A stretch of 64,000 bases of DNA from Oenococcus kitaharae (lineage in GTDB: Bacteria > Bacillota > Bacilli > Lactobacillales > Lactobacillaceae). The stretch lies in assembly GCF_025758695.1 (NCBI RefSeq), contig NZ_JANJQP010000001.1:62001-126000 (forward strand), in the 5' to 3' direction. Below the pieces are notes generated by a model. It did not search any database. It was given only the letters and a program-made list of their open reading frames with translations, and was not told the origin of the DNA. This document shows positions 9,954-18,522 of the stretch, piece after piece; the stretch's first letter is position 1; each line of letters begins with the position of its first letter. Position numbers and translations under genes: made by a program.

Positions 9954-10892
9954 GATTGGATCTTCATGAATATAATTTTCGATTTTAATGTCGGCCATTT
10001 GGTAATCGAAAATTGATTTGACTTGCGGATTTAATTTTAAGGTGGGCAGTTCATGCATCGGCCGGGTAAGCTGCTCGCTGATTTGTTCGATGTGATTACT
10101 GTAAATATGTGCGTCACCGATTGTGTGGATAAATTCACCTACCTGCAAGCCGGTTTGCGCTGCAACCATCGAAAGCAGAAGAGAGTAGCTGGCAATATTG
10201 AAGGGAATGCCGAGGAAGAAATCACCGGAACGCTGGTACATCTGCAGGCTTAGTTTGCCATCGGCAACATAAAATTGGCTGAGAACGTGGCAAGATGGTA
10301 GAGCTGCGAAAGGCGTTGTCTCAGGATTCCAAGCTGTCAGGATCAAGCGTCGGGAATTGGGGTTTGTTCTGATTTCACTAATCAAACGACTGATCTGGTC
10401 AACGACACCGTTATCTTGGCTATCAGGCCAGCTGCGCCAGAGTTTGCCGTAAACATCCCCGATGTTGCCGAATTTTTGATTAAAAGCATCGTCGGTCAAG
10501 ATACGATCGGTAAAAATCTGCTTCTGTTCATTATATTGGGCAGCAAAAACAGGATCCTTTTGTGCTCTTAGGCCGAAATCTGTCATGTCCGGACCCGTAT
10601 AATCGCTGCTTTGTACCCATTTTTTAAAGGGCCATTCGTCCCAGATGTGGTTATGGTGTTGCAGCAGAAAGCGGATATTATTATCTCCACGTAAAAACCA
10701 TAATAGTTCTGATTTAATCAAGCCGAAAAAGACTTTTTTTGTTGTCAATAAAGGAAAGCCCTCATGCAGGTCAAAACGCATCTGGGCGCCGAATAAAGAC
10801 CGTGTGCCTGTCTTGGTCCGATCCATTTTTTCATGGCCTTCTGTGAGAATTTTTTTAGCGAGATTGAGGTATTGCGCTTCGTTTTGGCTCAT
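9933..10892 (-). CDS. thyA: Thymidylate synthase
   Basis: ThyA methylates dUMP to dTMP with 5,10-methylene-tetrahydrofolate. The 319-aa protein is the long lactobacillus-type form (the classic family length is about 264) with an insert around residues 90-140. Motifs are [10 protein letters not shown] (about 153), the catalytic cysteine in [10 protein letters not shown] (about 202), [17 protein letters not shown] (about 220) and the C-terminal IKAPVAV. No Shine-Dalgarno is evident before the ATG. It shares folate chemistry with glyA and fthC. Confidence 0.97.
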   Translation of the reverse strand: MSQNEAQYLNLAKKILTEGHEKMDRTKTGTRSLFGAQMRFDLHEGFPLLTTKKVFFGLIKSELLWFLRGDNNIRFLLQHHNHIWDEWPFKKWVQSSDYTGPDMTDFGLRAQKDPVFAAQYNEQKQIFTDRILTDDAFNQKFGNIGDVYGKLWRSWPDSQDNGVVDQISRLISEIRTNPNSRRLILTAWNPETTPFAALPSCHVLSQFYVADGKLSLQMYQRSGDFFLGIPFNIASYSLLLSMVAAQTGLQVGEFIHTIGDAHIYSNHIEQISEQLTRPMHELPTLKLNPQVKSIFDYQMADIKIENYIHEDPIKAPVAV

Positions 10893-10971
10893 GCATTTAT
10901 GTTAATAATTTTCTGAAATTTTCGCAAGTTAGTTCGGAAATCAACAATGATATGGACGCGATGATTGGAAA

Positions 10972-11002
10972 AACAAAAAAAGTCCGTCTATTGACGAACT
11001 TT
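10972..11002 (-). terminator. Terminator of the NCS2 permease gene
   Basis: On the minus strand AAAGTTCGTC and GACGGACTTT form a 10-bp stem (one G-U pair) around a 4-nt loop, followed by seven T. Confidence 0.8.
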
Positions 11003-11026
11003 TAACAATTTAATGTTATCAGATTT

Positions 11027-12325
11027 TTATCTGACAAGAATCAAAAAGGCAATGAAGATAATTCCAAGAGCGTACATAACAGGCGTTACTTTTTTGCCTT
11101 GGCCAGTCAGAAGCATCAAAATCGGGTATGTCACAAAACCAAATGCGATACCATCAGAGATACTGTAAGTCAAAGGCATTCCGATTGCGACTAGCAAAGC
11201 TGAAGCAGCAACTGGGAAATCTTTCCAGTCGATATCAGCCAGGTTGGAAGCCATCAAGACACCAACTAAAATCAAGGCTGGTGCGGTTACCTGCGAAGTA
11301 ACGATCGACAGCAAAGGACTGAAAATCAGTGAAAACAGGAACAAAATACCGGTGAAAATAGCTGTTAGACCTGTACGGCCGCCAACGGCAATACCAGCAG
11401 ATGACTCAATGTAGGCTGATGTTGGCGATGTTCCAAGGACAGGCGCAATCAGCATGCCGACAGAATCAGACATCAGAGCTTCGCCGACACGCGGAATTTC
11501 ACCTTTTTCGTTTAGAAAACCGGCATTTTTGGCCAAGCCAACCAAAGTTCCGGCAGTATCAAAGAAAGTAACCAATAAGAAGGTAAATACAGCAACCCAC
11601 AATTGAGGTGTATTAATATCTCCCAAATGAACAAGTGCTCTTCCAAAGGTCGGTGCAAGTGATGGTGCTGCGGAAATAACCCCCGTTGGCAGCCCGATCA
11701 AGCCTGTGAGCATGCCGACAATCGTTGTACCAATCATGCCTAGGAAGATGGCAGCCGGTACGTGGCGTGCATACAAGATAAAAGTCAAGATGATTCCAAA
11801 AATGGTTAACAGAGTCGTTGGGGTACCAAAGTTTCCCAAAGTGACCATCGTATCTTTAGAAGCAGCAACAATACCGCCATCTTCAAATCCGATAAAAGTA
11901 ATAAACAATCCGATTCCGGCTGCGATCGCGGCTTTTAAATCCTTTGGAATGGAATTGATGACAATTTCACGAATTTTGAAAATCGTGAGAATAAAAAACA
12001 AAATACCGGCAATAAATACCGCTGCCAGAGCCGTTTGCCAAGGCACCTTCATGCCAATAACAACTGAGTAGGCAAAGAAAGCGTTTATGCCCAAACCTGG
12101 TGCAATGGCGAAGGGATACTTGGCCACAACCCCCATAAAAATAGTTGCGATGGCAGTAATCAGGCCAGTCGCAACAAAGACGGCGCCTTTATTCATTCCA
12201 GCAGCACCGAGCACACTCGGATTTACAAAAAGAATATAGGCCATCGATACGAAAGTGGTCAGTCCGGCAACGAATTCCCGACCAATTGTCGTATTGTTCT
12301 TTTTTAGTTCGAAATATTGATCCAT
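11027..12325 (-). CDS. NCS2-family hypoxanthine/guanine/adenine permease
   Basis: The 432-aa, strongly hydrophobic protein is of the AzgA/PbuG branch of NCS2 purine-proton symporters. Recognisable parts are the N-terminal REFVAGLTTFVSMAYILFVNP, the discontinuous-helix region GIGLFITFIGFEDGG and VTFFDTAGTL (about 250), and the LGTSPTSAYIESSAG loop. About 12-14 membrane segments are expected. The ribosome binding site GGAGG is good, although CTCC/GGAG may fold over it. A PurBox-like element lies upstream. Confidence 0.93.
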   Translation of the reverse strand: MDQYFELKKNNTTIGREFVAGLTTFVSMAYILFVNPSVLGAAGMNKGAVFVATGLITAIATIFMGVVAKYPFAIAPGLGINAFFAYSVVIGMKVPWQTALAAVFIAGILFFILTIFKIREIVINSIPKDLKAAIAAGIGLFITFIGFEDGGIVAASKDTMVTLGNFGTPTTLLTIFGIILTFILYARHVPAAIFLGMIGTTIVGMLTGLIGLPTGVISAAPSLAPTFGRALVHLGDINTPQLWVAVFTFLLVTFFDTAGTLVGLAKNAGFLNEKGEIPRVGEALMSDSVGMLIAPVLGTSPTSAYIESSAGIAVGGRTGLTAIFTGILFLFSLIFSPLLSIVTSQVTAPALILVGVLMASNLADIDWKDFPVAASALLVAIGMPLTYSISDGIAFGFVTYPILMLLTGQGKKVTPVMYALGIIFIAFLILVR

Positions 12326-12356
12326 TTTTCCTCCACGAGGAGATTATTAATCATGA

Positions 12357-12369
12357 AAACACGAACATT
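12357..12369 (+). promoter_or_regulatory. PurBox-like element between divergent genes
   Basis: AAACACGAACATT at this position matches the lactic acid bacterial PurBox (AWWWCCGAACWWT) at 11 of 13 positions. It lies 32 nt upstream of the purine permease start, so control by PurR is an attractive but unproven reading. Confidence 0.35.
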
Positions 12370-12436
12370 TAAATTAATTTCTTCACATTAAAAAAGGAAA
12401 ATTTTGAATATTTCTGAAAATTGATAAGATTAGTTT

Positions 12437-13051
12437 ATGATCTTTGTGACCTCGGATACACATTTTTTTGACACTGCTCTATTAGGACATCCCCACTTTG
12501 CTCCTGAACGGCAGCACTTTCTTTCGGTCAATGAAATGAATGATGCCATTGTCGACGCTTGGAATCAGACTGTTCAGCCGGAAGATACGGTTTATCATTG
12601 CGGCGATATCGGCGTTTTCTATCGGCAAGGCAGCAAAGAGGCGATGCTGGACCTTTTGACAAATCTGCATGGCAACCTGATTTTCGTCAAGGGCAACCAT
12701 GACAGCCATGATTTCTTCAAGTATCTGAATAATCATAATTTCAAATCCGAAAATGGTGCAGATAAATTTGCCTTCGAGGATGTCGGCGCCTACTTTAAAT
12801 ATGACCATCGACAATATTTTTTGACACATTACCCGCTGATTTTCGGTATCACGAAAAATAGTATCAACCTTCATGGCCATATTCATCACAGCTCGATTGA
12901 TATTAAAGAAAACATCAATGTTGGCATTGACTCTGCAGATTTTGATTATTTTCCCAAAGAAATGAAACCAATCTTCGGTGCACCCCTTTCTATGGAGAAA
13001 ATTGAATATTTGATCAAGGCAAAATCCGATGATTTTGCAAAAAGGCGATAA
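12437..13051 (+). CDS. Calcineurin-like metallophosphoesterase
   Basis: The 204-aa cytosolic protein carries the metal ligands of the family in order: SDTHF (about 6-10), CGDIG (about 55), GNHDS (about 80), THYPL (about 131) and HGHIHHSS (about 146). The substrate is not predictable; small phage- and lactobacillus-type homologs are annotated only as phosphoesterases. No Shine-Dalgarno exists. An extended -10 (TGATAAGAT, 12422-12430) ends 6 nt before the ATG, so the mRNA may be leaderless. It reads toward a second phosphoesterase 2 nt downstream. Confidence 0.85.
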   Translation: MIFVTSDTHFFDTALLGHPHFAPERQHFLSVNEMNDAIVDAWNQTVQPEDTVYHCGDIGVFYRQGSKEAMLDLLTNLHGNLIFVKGNHDSHDFFKYLNNHNFKSENGADKFAFEDVGAYFKYDHRQYFLTHYPLIFGITKNSINLHGHIHHSSIDIKENINVGIDSADFDYFPKEMKPIFGAPLSMEKIEYLIKAKSDDFAKRR

Positions 13052-13053
13052 TT

Positions 13054-14394
13054 TTGGCTCATGAATTCATTACAATTCTGCACACAAACGATTTGCACAG
13101 CCATATTGAACATTGGCCTAGGATTGCCAACTGGCTAAAAACGCGACGGGCTTTTTTGCAGGCGCAGGGCCACTTTGTTCTGACATTCGATATCGGCGAT
13201 TTTATTGATCGGTCTGATGCCAATACGCAGGCCAGTTGGGGCAAAGCCAATACTGACTTATTAAACGATGCCGGCTACGATGCTGTGACGATTGGTAATA
13301 ATGAGGGATTAGCCTTACCGCATGACCGTATGGAAGATCTGTATTCACAGCGCAAGTTTGCTGTTTTACTGGATAATATCTTAGAAAACAATCGCCAATT
13401 GCCGGACTGGGCAGAAGCTTACCGGATTTTTGTGACGCCGGCCGGTACACGACTTTCGGCCTTCGGCTTGACAGCGGCCTATGAATCTACTTATCCCTTA
13501 AACGATTGGCTGCCGGTTCAGCCGCTTGATGTCCTGCCTTCTTTGATGCAGCGGGTAACTGCTCAATCGGACATCCGTATTCTGCTTTCGCATTTGGGGC
13601 TTCCTACTGATCAGGCTTTAGCTGACCATTTTAACGAGCTTTCTGTTATTTTGGGTGCTCATACGCATCATTTATTGCCGCATGGCCAGCGCATCAATCG
13701 GTCTTTATTAGCTGCGGCGGGGAAATATGGTGAAAATGTGGGCGAGGTCACGCTAGAAATTGATAATCACGCCATTGTTGCACAAGCTGCACACACGATT
13801 AAATTCGAAGATTTGCCGGAAGTCGCTTCAGAAAGCCGTTTTATTAGCAATTGGCAGCATACGGGACGAGAATTATTGGCGGATCAAGTCATGGCATTTT
13901 TGCCGGCCAAACGCAGCCGCAAGCAGCAGGTAACTGATTGTGCCCAAGCTTTGATGGCCAACTTTCATACTCAGATTGCGATGCTGTCAACTGGTATGTT
14001 CCTTCAAGATCTTTCTGCAGGGCCCTTGAATGCCTTTTCACTCTTAACCGATATGCCGCACACAATCAATCCGATGAAAATCGACATTGACGGCAGCGTC
14101 CTGCTAAAATTATTTGATGAGGTCCAGTCTCAGCGCGATCATCTTTTTAATCTGCATATAAATGGATCAGGTTTTCGCGGCGATACCTTTGGTGAGATGC
14201 TATTTTTCGGCATTCAAAAAGCAGATGTCGATCCTGATGCACATTATGAAATTGCCAGTTTGGACCATTATTATTTTCTGCCTTGGTTTCATTCGTTGCA
14301 ATCAGCCGAGGTATCCTTTGATTTTCACGGCATTTTGCGCGAATTGATGGCCAATTATTACCAAGCTCATTATGCATTCAAGGAGATATATTGA
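13054..14394 (+). CDS. Bifunctional metallophosphatase/5'-nucleotidase (YunD-like)
   Basis: The 446-aa protein has an N-terminal metallophosphatase domain with HTNDLHSH (about 9-16), DIGDFIDRSD, GNNEG (about 86), SHLG and GAHTHHLLPHG (about 195), then a C-terminal 5'-nucleotidase domain. It lacks a signal peptide and so is probably cytosolic, like B. subtilis YunD. The only start in frame near AAAGG is TTG 13054; an ATG at 13061 is out of frame. It is tightly spaced between the phosphoesterase and priA, suggesting one transcript. Confidence 0.88.
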   Translation: MAHEFITILHTNDLHSHIEHWPRIANWLKTRRAFLQAQGHFVLTFDIGDFIDRSDANTQASWGKANTDLLNDAGYDAVTIGNNEGLALPHDRMEDLYSQRKFAVLLDNILENNRQLPDWAEAYRIFVTPAGTRLSAFGLTAAYESTYPLNDWLPVQPLDVLPSLMQRVTAQSDIRILLSHLGLPTDQALADHFNELSVILGAHTHHLLPHGQRINRSLLAAAGKYGENVGEVTLEIDNHAIVAQAAHTIKFEDLPEVASESRFISNWQHTGRELLADQVMAFLPAKRSRKQQVTDCAQALMANFHTQIAMLSTGMFLQDLSAGPLNAFSLLTDMPHTINPMKIDIDGSVLLKLFDEVQSQRDHLFNLHINGSGFRGDTFGEMLFFGIQKADVDPDAHYEIASLDHYYFLPWFHSLQSAEVSFDFHGILRELMANYYQAHYAFKEIY

Positions 14395-16802
14395 AAACTG
14401 TTTCTGTGATCGTCGATTTGCCGACAAAACAGACAAATCAGCCTTTTACCTATTTAATTCCGCAAGATTTGATTGATTTTGATCTGCTCGGGCATCGTGT
14501 TCGGGTTCCTTTTGGCAAGCGCGATTTGATGGGCTTTGTGGTTGCAGTTCAGGATATATCCCACAGTGATTATGACTTAAAGGAAATTCATTCAATTATT
14601 GATGAGAAACCTTTACTGAACAAAGAAATGCTGGCACTTTCGGACTGGCTGGCCCGTTATGTTTTCTCTTATCGTATCCAAGTCATCCAAGCCATGCTGC
14701 CTAACGCCTTTAAAGCCAAATATCTAAAAGGATTGAAAATAGTCGGTGAGCTGCCGGATGATATTAAAAAACAGTTCTTTTTAGACAAGGATGAGATTAA
14801 TTTTCTGCCTGAGCAATATGACACTAGACAGCTGCAAGTATTGAATCAGCTGATCAGTCAAGGCAAAATCGTGCAGACCACGACCATCGCTAAAAAAAAT
14901 AGAGCCAAGACCGTCAAAGTCCTGTCAAATGCACTAAGTGAACACCAATTGACCAATTTGCTCGATGACAAAGGGCATCGGGCAGCACAAAAAAAATTAT
15001 TGGCTTTTTTGCAGCAGCACACAGACGATCATTTTCAGACCAAAGAGCTGGCCGAAATCCTTGATATTTCACCCGCTAGTCTGACAACCGCTGAGAAAAA
15101 AGGCTGGCTGACAGCCAAACAGATGCCAGTGACGCGCAACCCTGTTCACGCGATTTCAGTCGCCAAAAGCCAGGCCATTGCTCTTAATCCGGATCAGGAA
15201 AAAGTTTTCCAGCGGGTTGCTCAGGCGATTGATAGCCAAAAGCAGGAGACTTTTCTTCTAGAAGGGATCACCGGTTCGGGCAAGACTGAAGTCTATTTGC
15301 AATTAATAGAGAAAACCATTGCAAAAGGGCGCAGCGCGATTCTTTTAGTGCCTGAAATTGCTTTGACGCCGCAGATGATTCGCCGAGTCAAAGCGCGTTT
15401 TTCTGATGCAGTGGCTTTGATTCACTCAGGCCTTTCTGATGGCCAACGCTTGGATCAATGGGAGGAGATACGGCAAGGCCAAATTAAGATTGTGATTGGG
15501 ACGCGTTCTGCTATTTTTGCACCATTAGACAATATCGGCTTGATTATTATTGATGAAGAGCACGAAAGCAATTACAAACAAGAAGATAATCCCCGTTACC
15601 ATGCGCGCGATGTCGCTTTGTGGCGGGCTCGTTTTCACGGTGCTGTGACTTTGCTCGGTTCAGCGACGCCTAGTTTGGAGTCGCGAGCCCGTGCCCAACG
15701 GGGGTTGTTTACGCTATTACATATGGATCATCGAGCCGTCAGCGGCGCAATGCTGCCAGCGGTGTCGATTGTCGATATGCGCGAAGTCTGGCAAAAAGAA
15801 CACGCCGACAGTGATTTCAGCCCGGATTTGTTAGATGCTGTCAAGCAGCGTTTGGCCACAAAAGAACAGACAATTCTGCTGTTAAACCGCCGTGGTTATT
15901 CCTCTTTTGTGATGTGCCGAAATTGCGGTTACGTGCCGCATTGCCCGAACTGCAATCTGTCGTTGACGCTTCACATGGACAGTCATTCTTTAAAATGCCA
16001 TTATTGCGGCTACGAGACTGCAATTCCGACCAAGTGCCCAGTCTGCGGGAGTTCTCAAATCCGTTATGTTGGCAGCGGCACAGAAAAGATTGAAGCCAAA
16101 CTGCAGGCTTTGATTCCCAATGTTCGAATTGCACGTTTGGATCAGGATACAACACGCAAAAAAGGCAGCCTGGAAAAAATTCTGCGTGATTTTGGCCAGC
16201 AGAAATATGATGTGCTGTTGGGTACGCAAATGGTAGCAAAGGGACTGGATTTTCCCGAAGTGACTTTAGTCGGCGTACTCAATGCCGATACTGGTTTGAA
16301 TCTGCCGGATTATCGTTCAGGTGAAAAGACATTTGATCTGCTGACTCAGGTTGCCGGCCGTTCTGGGAGGTCTGGTAAAAGCGGTCAAGTCATTATTCAG
16401 ACTTTTAATCCGGATAACTATGCGATACAGTATGCCGCCAAACAGGATTATGAAGGTTTCTATAAAAAGGAAATGTCCTTACGCCATTTAGCGGATTATT
16501 CTCCTTATTTCTACACGCTGCAAATTGCCGTGGACGGGCCGGATCAATTTATGGCCAGTCAGGCAATTGATGCCGTAGCTGATTTTATTAAGGGCAGGTT
16601 GGCACAACAAACGATTATGCTGGGGCCGACACCGAAAGCCATTGCAAAATTACGTAATCGCTACTATTTCCAAATTATCCTAAAATACAAGAAGGACGAA
16701 AATTTAGAAAGGACATTAACAGATCTGCAATCAGTATTTTCCGACCGTCTGCCGCATGATATTTATTTAAGTATTGATCGAGATCCGGTATCATTTATCT
16801 AA
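14391..16802 (+). CDS. priA: Primosomal protein N' (replication restart helicase)
   Basis: PriA reloads the replisome at stalled forks. The 803-aa protein has the N-terminal 3'-end binding domain (about 1-105), a winged helix (about 200-260), helicase motifs GITGSGKTE (about 297), DEEH (about 387) and GSATPSL. The zinc-binding insert CRNCG, CPNC, CHYCG and CPVCG lies at about 506-550, followed by the second helicase domain with GTQMVAKGLDFP. It starts with TTG 14391 behind AAGGAGA, overlapping the upstream stop, and is coupled to fmt. Confidence 0.96.
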   Translation: MKTVSVIVDLPTKQTNQPFTYLIPQDLIDFDLLGHRVRVPFGKRDLMGFVVAVQDISHSDYDLKEIHSIIDEKPLLNKEMLALSDWLARYVFSYRIQVIQAMLPNAFKAKYLKGLKIVGELPDDIKKQFFLDKDEINFLPEQYDTRQLQVLNQLISQGKIVQTTTIAKKNRAKTVKVLSNALSEHQLTNLLDDKGHRAAQKKLLAFLQQHTDDHFQTKELAEILDISPASLTTAEKKGWLTAKQMPVTRNPVHAISVAKSQAIALNPDQEKVFQRVAQAIDSQKQETFLLEGITGSGKTEVYLQLIEKTIAKGRSAILLVPEIALTPQMIRRVKARFSDAVALIHSGLSDGQRLDQWEEIRQGQIKIVIGTRSAIFAPLDNIGLIIIDEEHESNYKQEDNPRYHARDVALWRARFHGAVTLLGSATPSLESRARAQRGLFTLLHMDHRAVSGAMLPAVSIVDMREVWQKEHADSDFSPDLLDAVKQRLATKEQTILLLNRRGYSSFVMCRNCGYVPHCPNCNLSLTLHMDSHSLKCHYCGYETAIPTKCPVCGSSQIRYVGSGTEKIEAKLQALIPNVRIARLDQDTTRKKGSLEKILRDFGQQKYDVLLGTQMVAKGLDFPEVTLVGVLNADTGLNLPDYRSGEKTFDLLTQVAGRSGRSGKSGQVIIQTFNPDNYAIQYAAKQDYEGFYKKEMSLRHLADYSPYFYTLQIAVDGPDQFMASQAIDAVADFIKGRLAQQTIMLGPTPKAIAKLRNRYYFQIILKYKKDENLERTLTDLQSVFSDRLPHDIYLSIDRDPVSFI

Positions 16803-17752
16803 TGGCTAATTCAGTAATTTTTTTTGGAACTTCAGATTTTAGCAAAAGTGTTTTGGCAGGTTTGGTCGATGATCCGGCATTTGATGTTGTTGCCGTTGTC
16901 AGCCAGCCTGACCGGCCTGTTGGTCGAAAAAAGGTCAAACTTCAGACACAAACAAAGCAGCTGGCTGTGGCTCATGAATTACCGGTCTTTCAACCGGAAA
17001 AGTTGTCAGGTTCTCCGGAGATGGCTGAATTGATCGCATTACAAGCTGATTTTTTGGTGACGGCAGCTTTTGGGCAATTCATCCCAACGAAATTATTGAA
17101 ATCAGCCAAAATTGCTGCTATCAATGTACACGCCAGCTTGCTGCCGCGTTATCGCGGTGCGGCGCCGATCAATTGGGCGTTAATCAATGGTGATAAAGAG
17201 ACTGGCGTGTCGATTATGTATATGGTTAAAGCAATGGATGCTGGGGATGTGATCGCGACTGACCGGCTCGCCATTGAAGCATCGGATGATGCCGGAAGTC
17301 TGTTTGCCAAGATGGCTGTTTTAGGATGCAATTTATTATTAAAAACGATGCCTAAATTAGTGACAGGCGAGGCGAAAGGGCAGCCTCAGGATAACTCGCT
17401 TGCTACCTTAGCGCCTAAAATTGATCAGCAGCTGATGCGAATTAATTTTTATCGGCAGTCTGCTGAGCAAGTCGTTAATCTTGTCCGCGGGCTTTCACCG
17501 CACCCGGGTGCTTTTTTTCAGTTGGGAGATCAGAGGATCAAACTCTTGTCAGCTAAAGTTGGCGATAAAATCGGACAAGTTGGACAACTTTCTATCAAAA
17601 ATAAGGGACAATTCGGTATCACAGCAGCCGATGGCAGGATCGTTTTACTGGAACGTTTGCAACCGGCTGGCAAGAAAGTGATGACTGTGGCTGCGTTTTT
17701 AAATGGCCAGGGAAGAACATTTAATGTTGGCAGCAAGACAAATGAGATATAA
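16802..17752 (+). CDS. fmt: Methionyl-tRNA formyltransferase
   Basis: Fmt formylates initiator Met-tRNA with 10-formyl-tetrahydrofolate. The 316-aa protein has the FFGTSDF start, the catalytic block NVHASLLPRYRGAAPINWAL (about 107-126) and a C-terminal OB-fold domain (about 205-310). Its ATG overlaps the priA stop by one base. In many Firmicutes def precedes fmt here; in this genome def is at 33 kb on the other strand. Confidence 0.96.
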   Translation: MANSVIFFGTSDFSKSVLAGLVDDPAFDVVAVVSQPDRPVGRKKVKLQTQTKQLAVAHELPVFQPEKLSGSPEMAELIALQADFLVTAAFGQFIPTKLLKSAKIAAINVHASLLPRYRGAAPINWALINGDKETGVSIMYMVKAMDAGDVIATDRLAIEASDDAGSLFAKMAVLGCNLLLKTMPKLVTGEAKGQPQDNSLATLAPKIDQQLMRINFYRQSAEQVVNLVRGLSPHPGAFFQLGDQRIKLLSAKVGDKIGQVGQLSIKNKGQFGITAADGRIVLLERLQPAGKKVMTVAAFLNGQGRTFNVGSKTNEI

Positions 17753-17767
17753 TGTTACGATAACATT
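17716..17767 (+). promoter_or_regulatory. Paired inverted repeats and -10 box before prpC
   Basis: AACATT-T-AATGTT (17716-17728) lies in the end of fmt and AATGTTA-CGA-TAACATT (17751-17767) follows its stop. Between and overlapping them is TATAAT (17748-17753), a candidate -10 with TTGGCA 15 nt upstream. The shared AACATT/AATGTT half-sites suggest a protein-binding site or an mRNA hairpin controlling prpC-prkC. Confidence 0.35.
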
Positions 17768-17778
17768 ACGGATAACTT

Positions 17779-18522
17779 ATGCAAATCGCCTATTTAAGTG
17801 ATATTGGAACAAGAAAAAAAGAAAACCAAGACTTTGTCGGGATTTTCACGAATAAAAGCCAGTACAAATTAGCCGTAGTTGCTGATGGCGTCACGAGTGA
17901 AAAAGGCGGTGATGTTGCTGCGGAAATGGTGGTTAATAATTTTGGGTTCGGCTGGCAGCAGACGGACATTTCATCCATTCAGGCGGCGCAGGATTGGATT
18001 TCCGGCAAGGCTAAGGAAGAAAACCACCGCATTTTGGAAGCCGGCAAACGTTTTGGCGATTTGTCAAAAATGGCCACAACCATGGTACTGGCAATCGCGA
18101 TTAAATCTGATGTCTTAGTCGGTAATCTGGGTGATTCGCGGGCTTATGTATTTAACGGCAGGAATTTAAAACAGCTTTCTTTTGATCATTCTTTTGGCAA
18201 TGAACTGTTAAAACGCGGCCAGGTTTCGCAAGAAGAGGTGGATAAAATACCCCATCATCAAAGCATTACCCGTTACTTTGGATTAAATGCTCAGACAGAG
18301 ATGTCGTTTGCCGAACACCGTGTCACGAATAACGACATTATCATGCTTGCCACGGATGGTTTGACCAAGCAGGTTGAAGAAGCAGACATCCTGCATGTCA
18401 TTAAGTCCAAACATAAGTCGTTGAGTGAAATGGTGGCACAATTAATTAGTATGGCGAATGAGCAAAGCGGATTTGATAACGTGACAGTGCTGCTGATGTC
18501 GCAATTCACGGAGGAGAAGTGA
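17779..18522 (+). CDS. prpC: PP2C-type serine/threonine phosphatase
   Basis: PrpC (Stp) dephosphorylates proteins phosphorylated by the adjacent kinase. The 247-aa protein has the PP2C motifs SDIGTRKKENQD (about 6-17), VADGVTSEKGGD with the metal aspartate (about 34), GDSRAY (about 118), ATDGLTKQV (about 191) and the C-terminal FDNVTVLLM. It requires Mn2+ or Mg2+ in the family. The stop overlaps the prkC start (TGATG), as in most Firmicutes. Confidence 0.94.
   Translation: MQIAYLSDIGTRKKENQDFVGIFTNKSQYKLAVVADGVTSEKGGDVAAEMVVNNFGFGWQQTDISSIQAAQDWISGKAKEENHRILEAGKRFGDLSKMATTMVLAIAIKSDVLVGNLGDSRAYVFNGRNLKQLSFDHSFGNELLKRGQVSQEEVDKIPHHQSITRYFGLNAQTEMSFAEHRVTNNDIIMLATDGLTKQVEEADILHVIKSKHKSLSEMVAQLISMANEQSGFDNVTVLLMSQFTEEK

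Noticed and set aside
12326-12436. Purine riboswitch upstream of the NCS2 permease
   Set aside because: The 111-nt divergent region lacks the three-way junction loops of the purine aptamer; a PurBox-like site is the better explanation.
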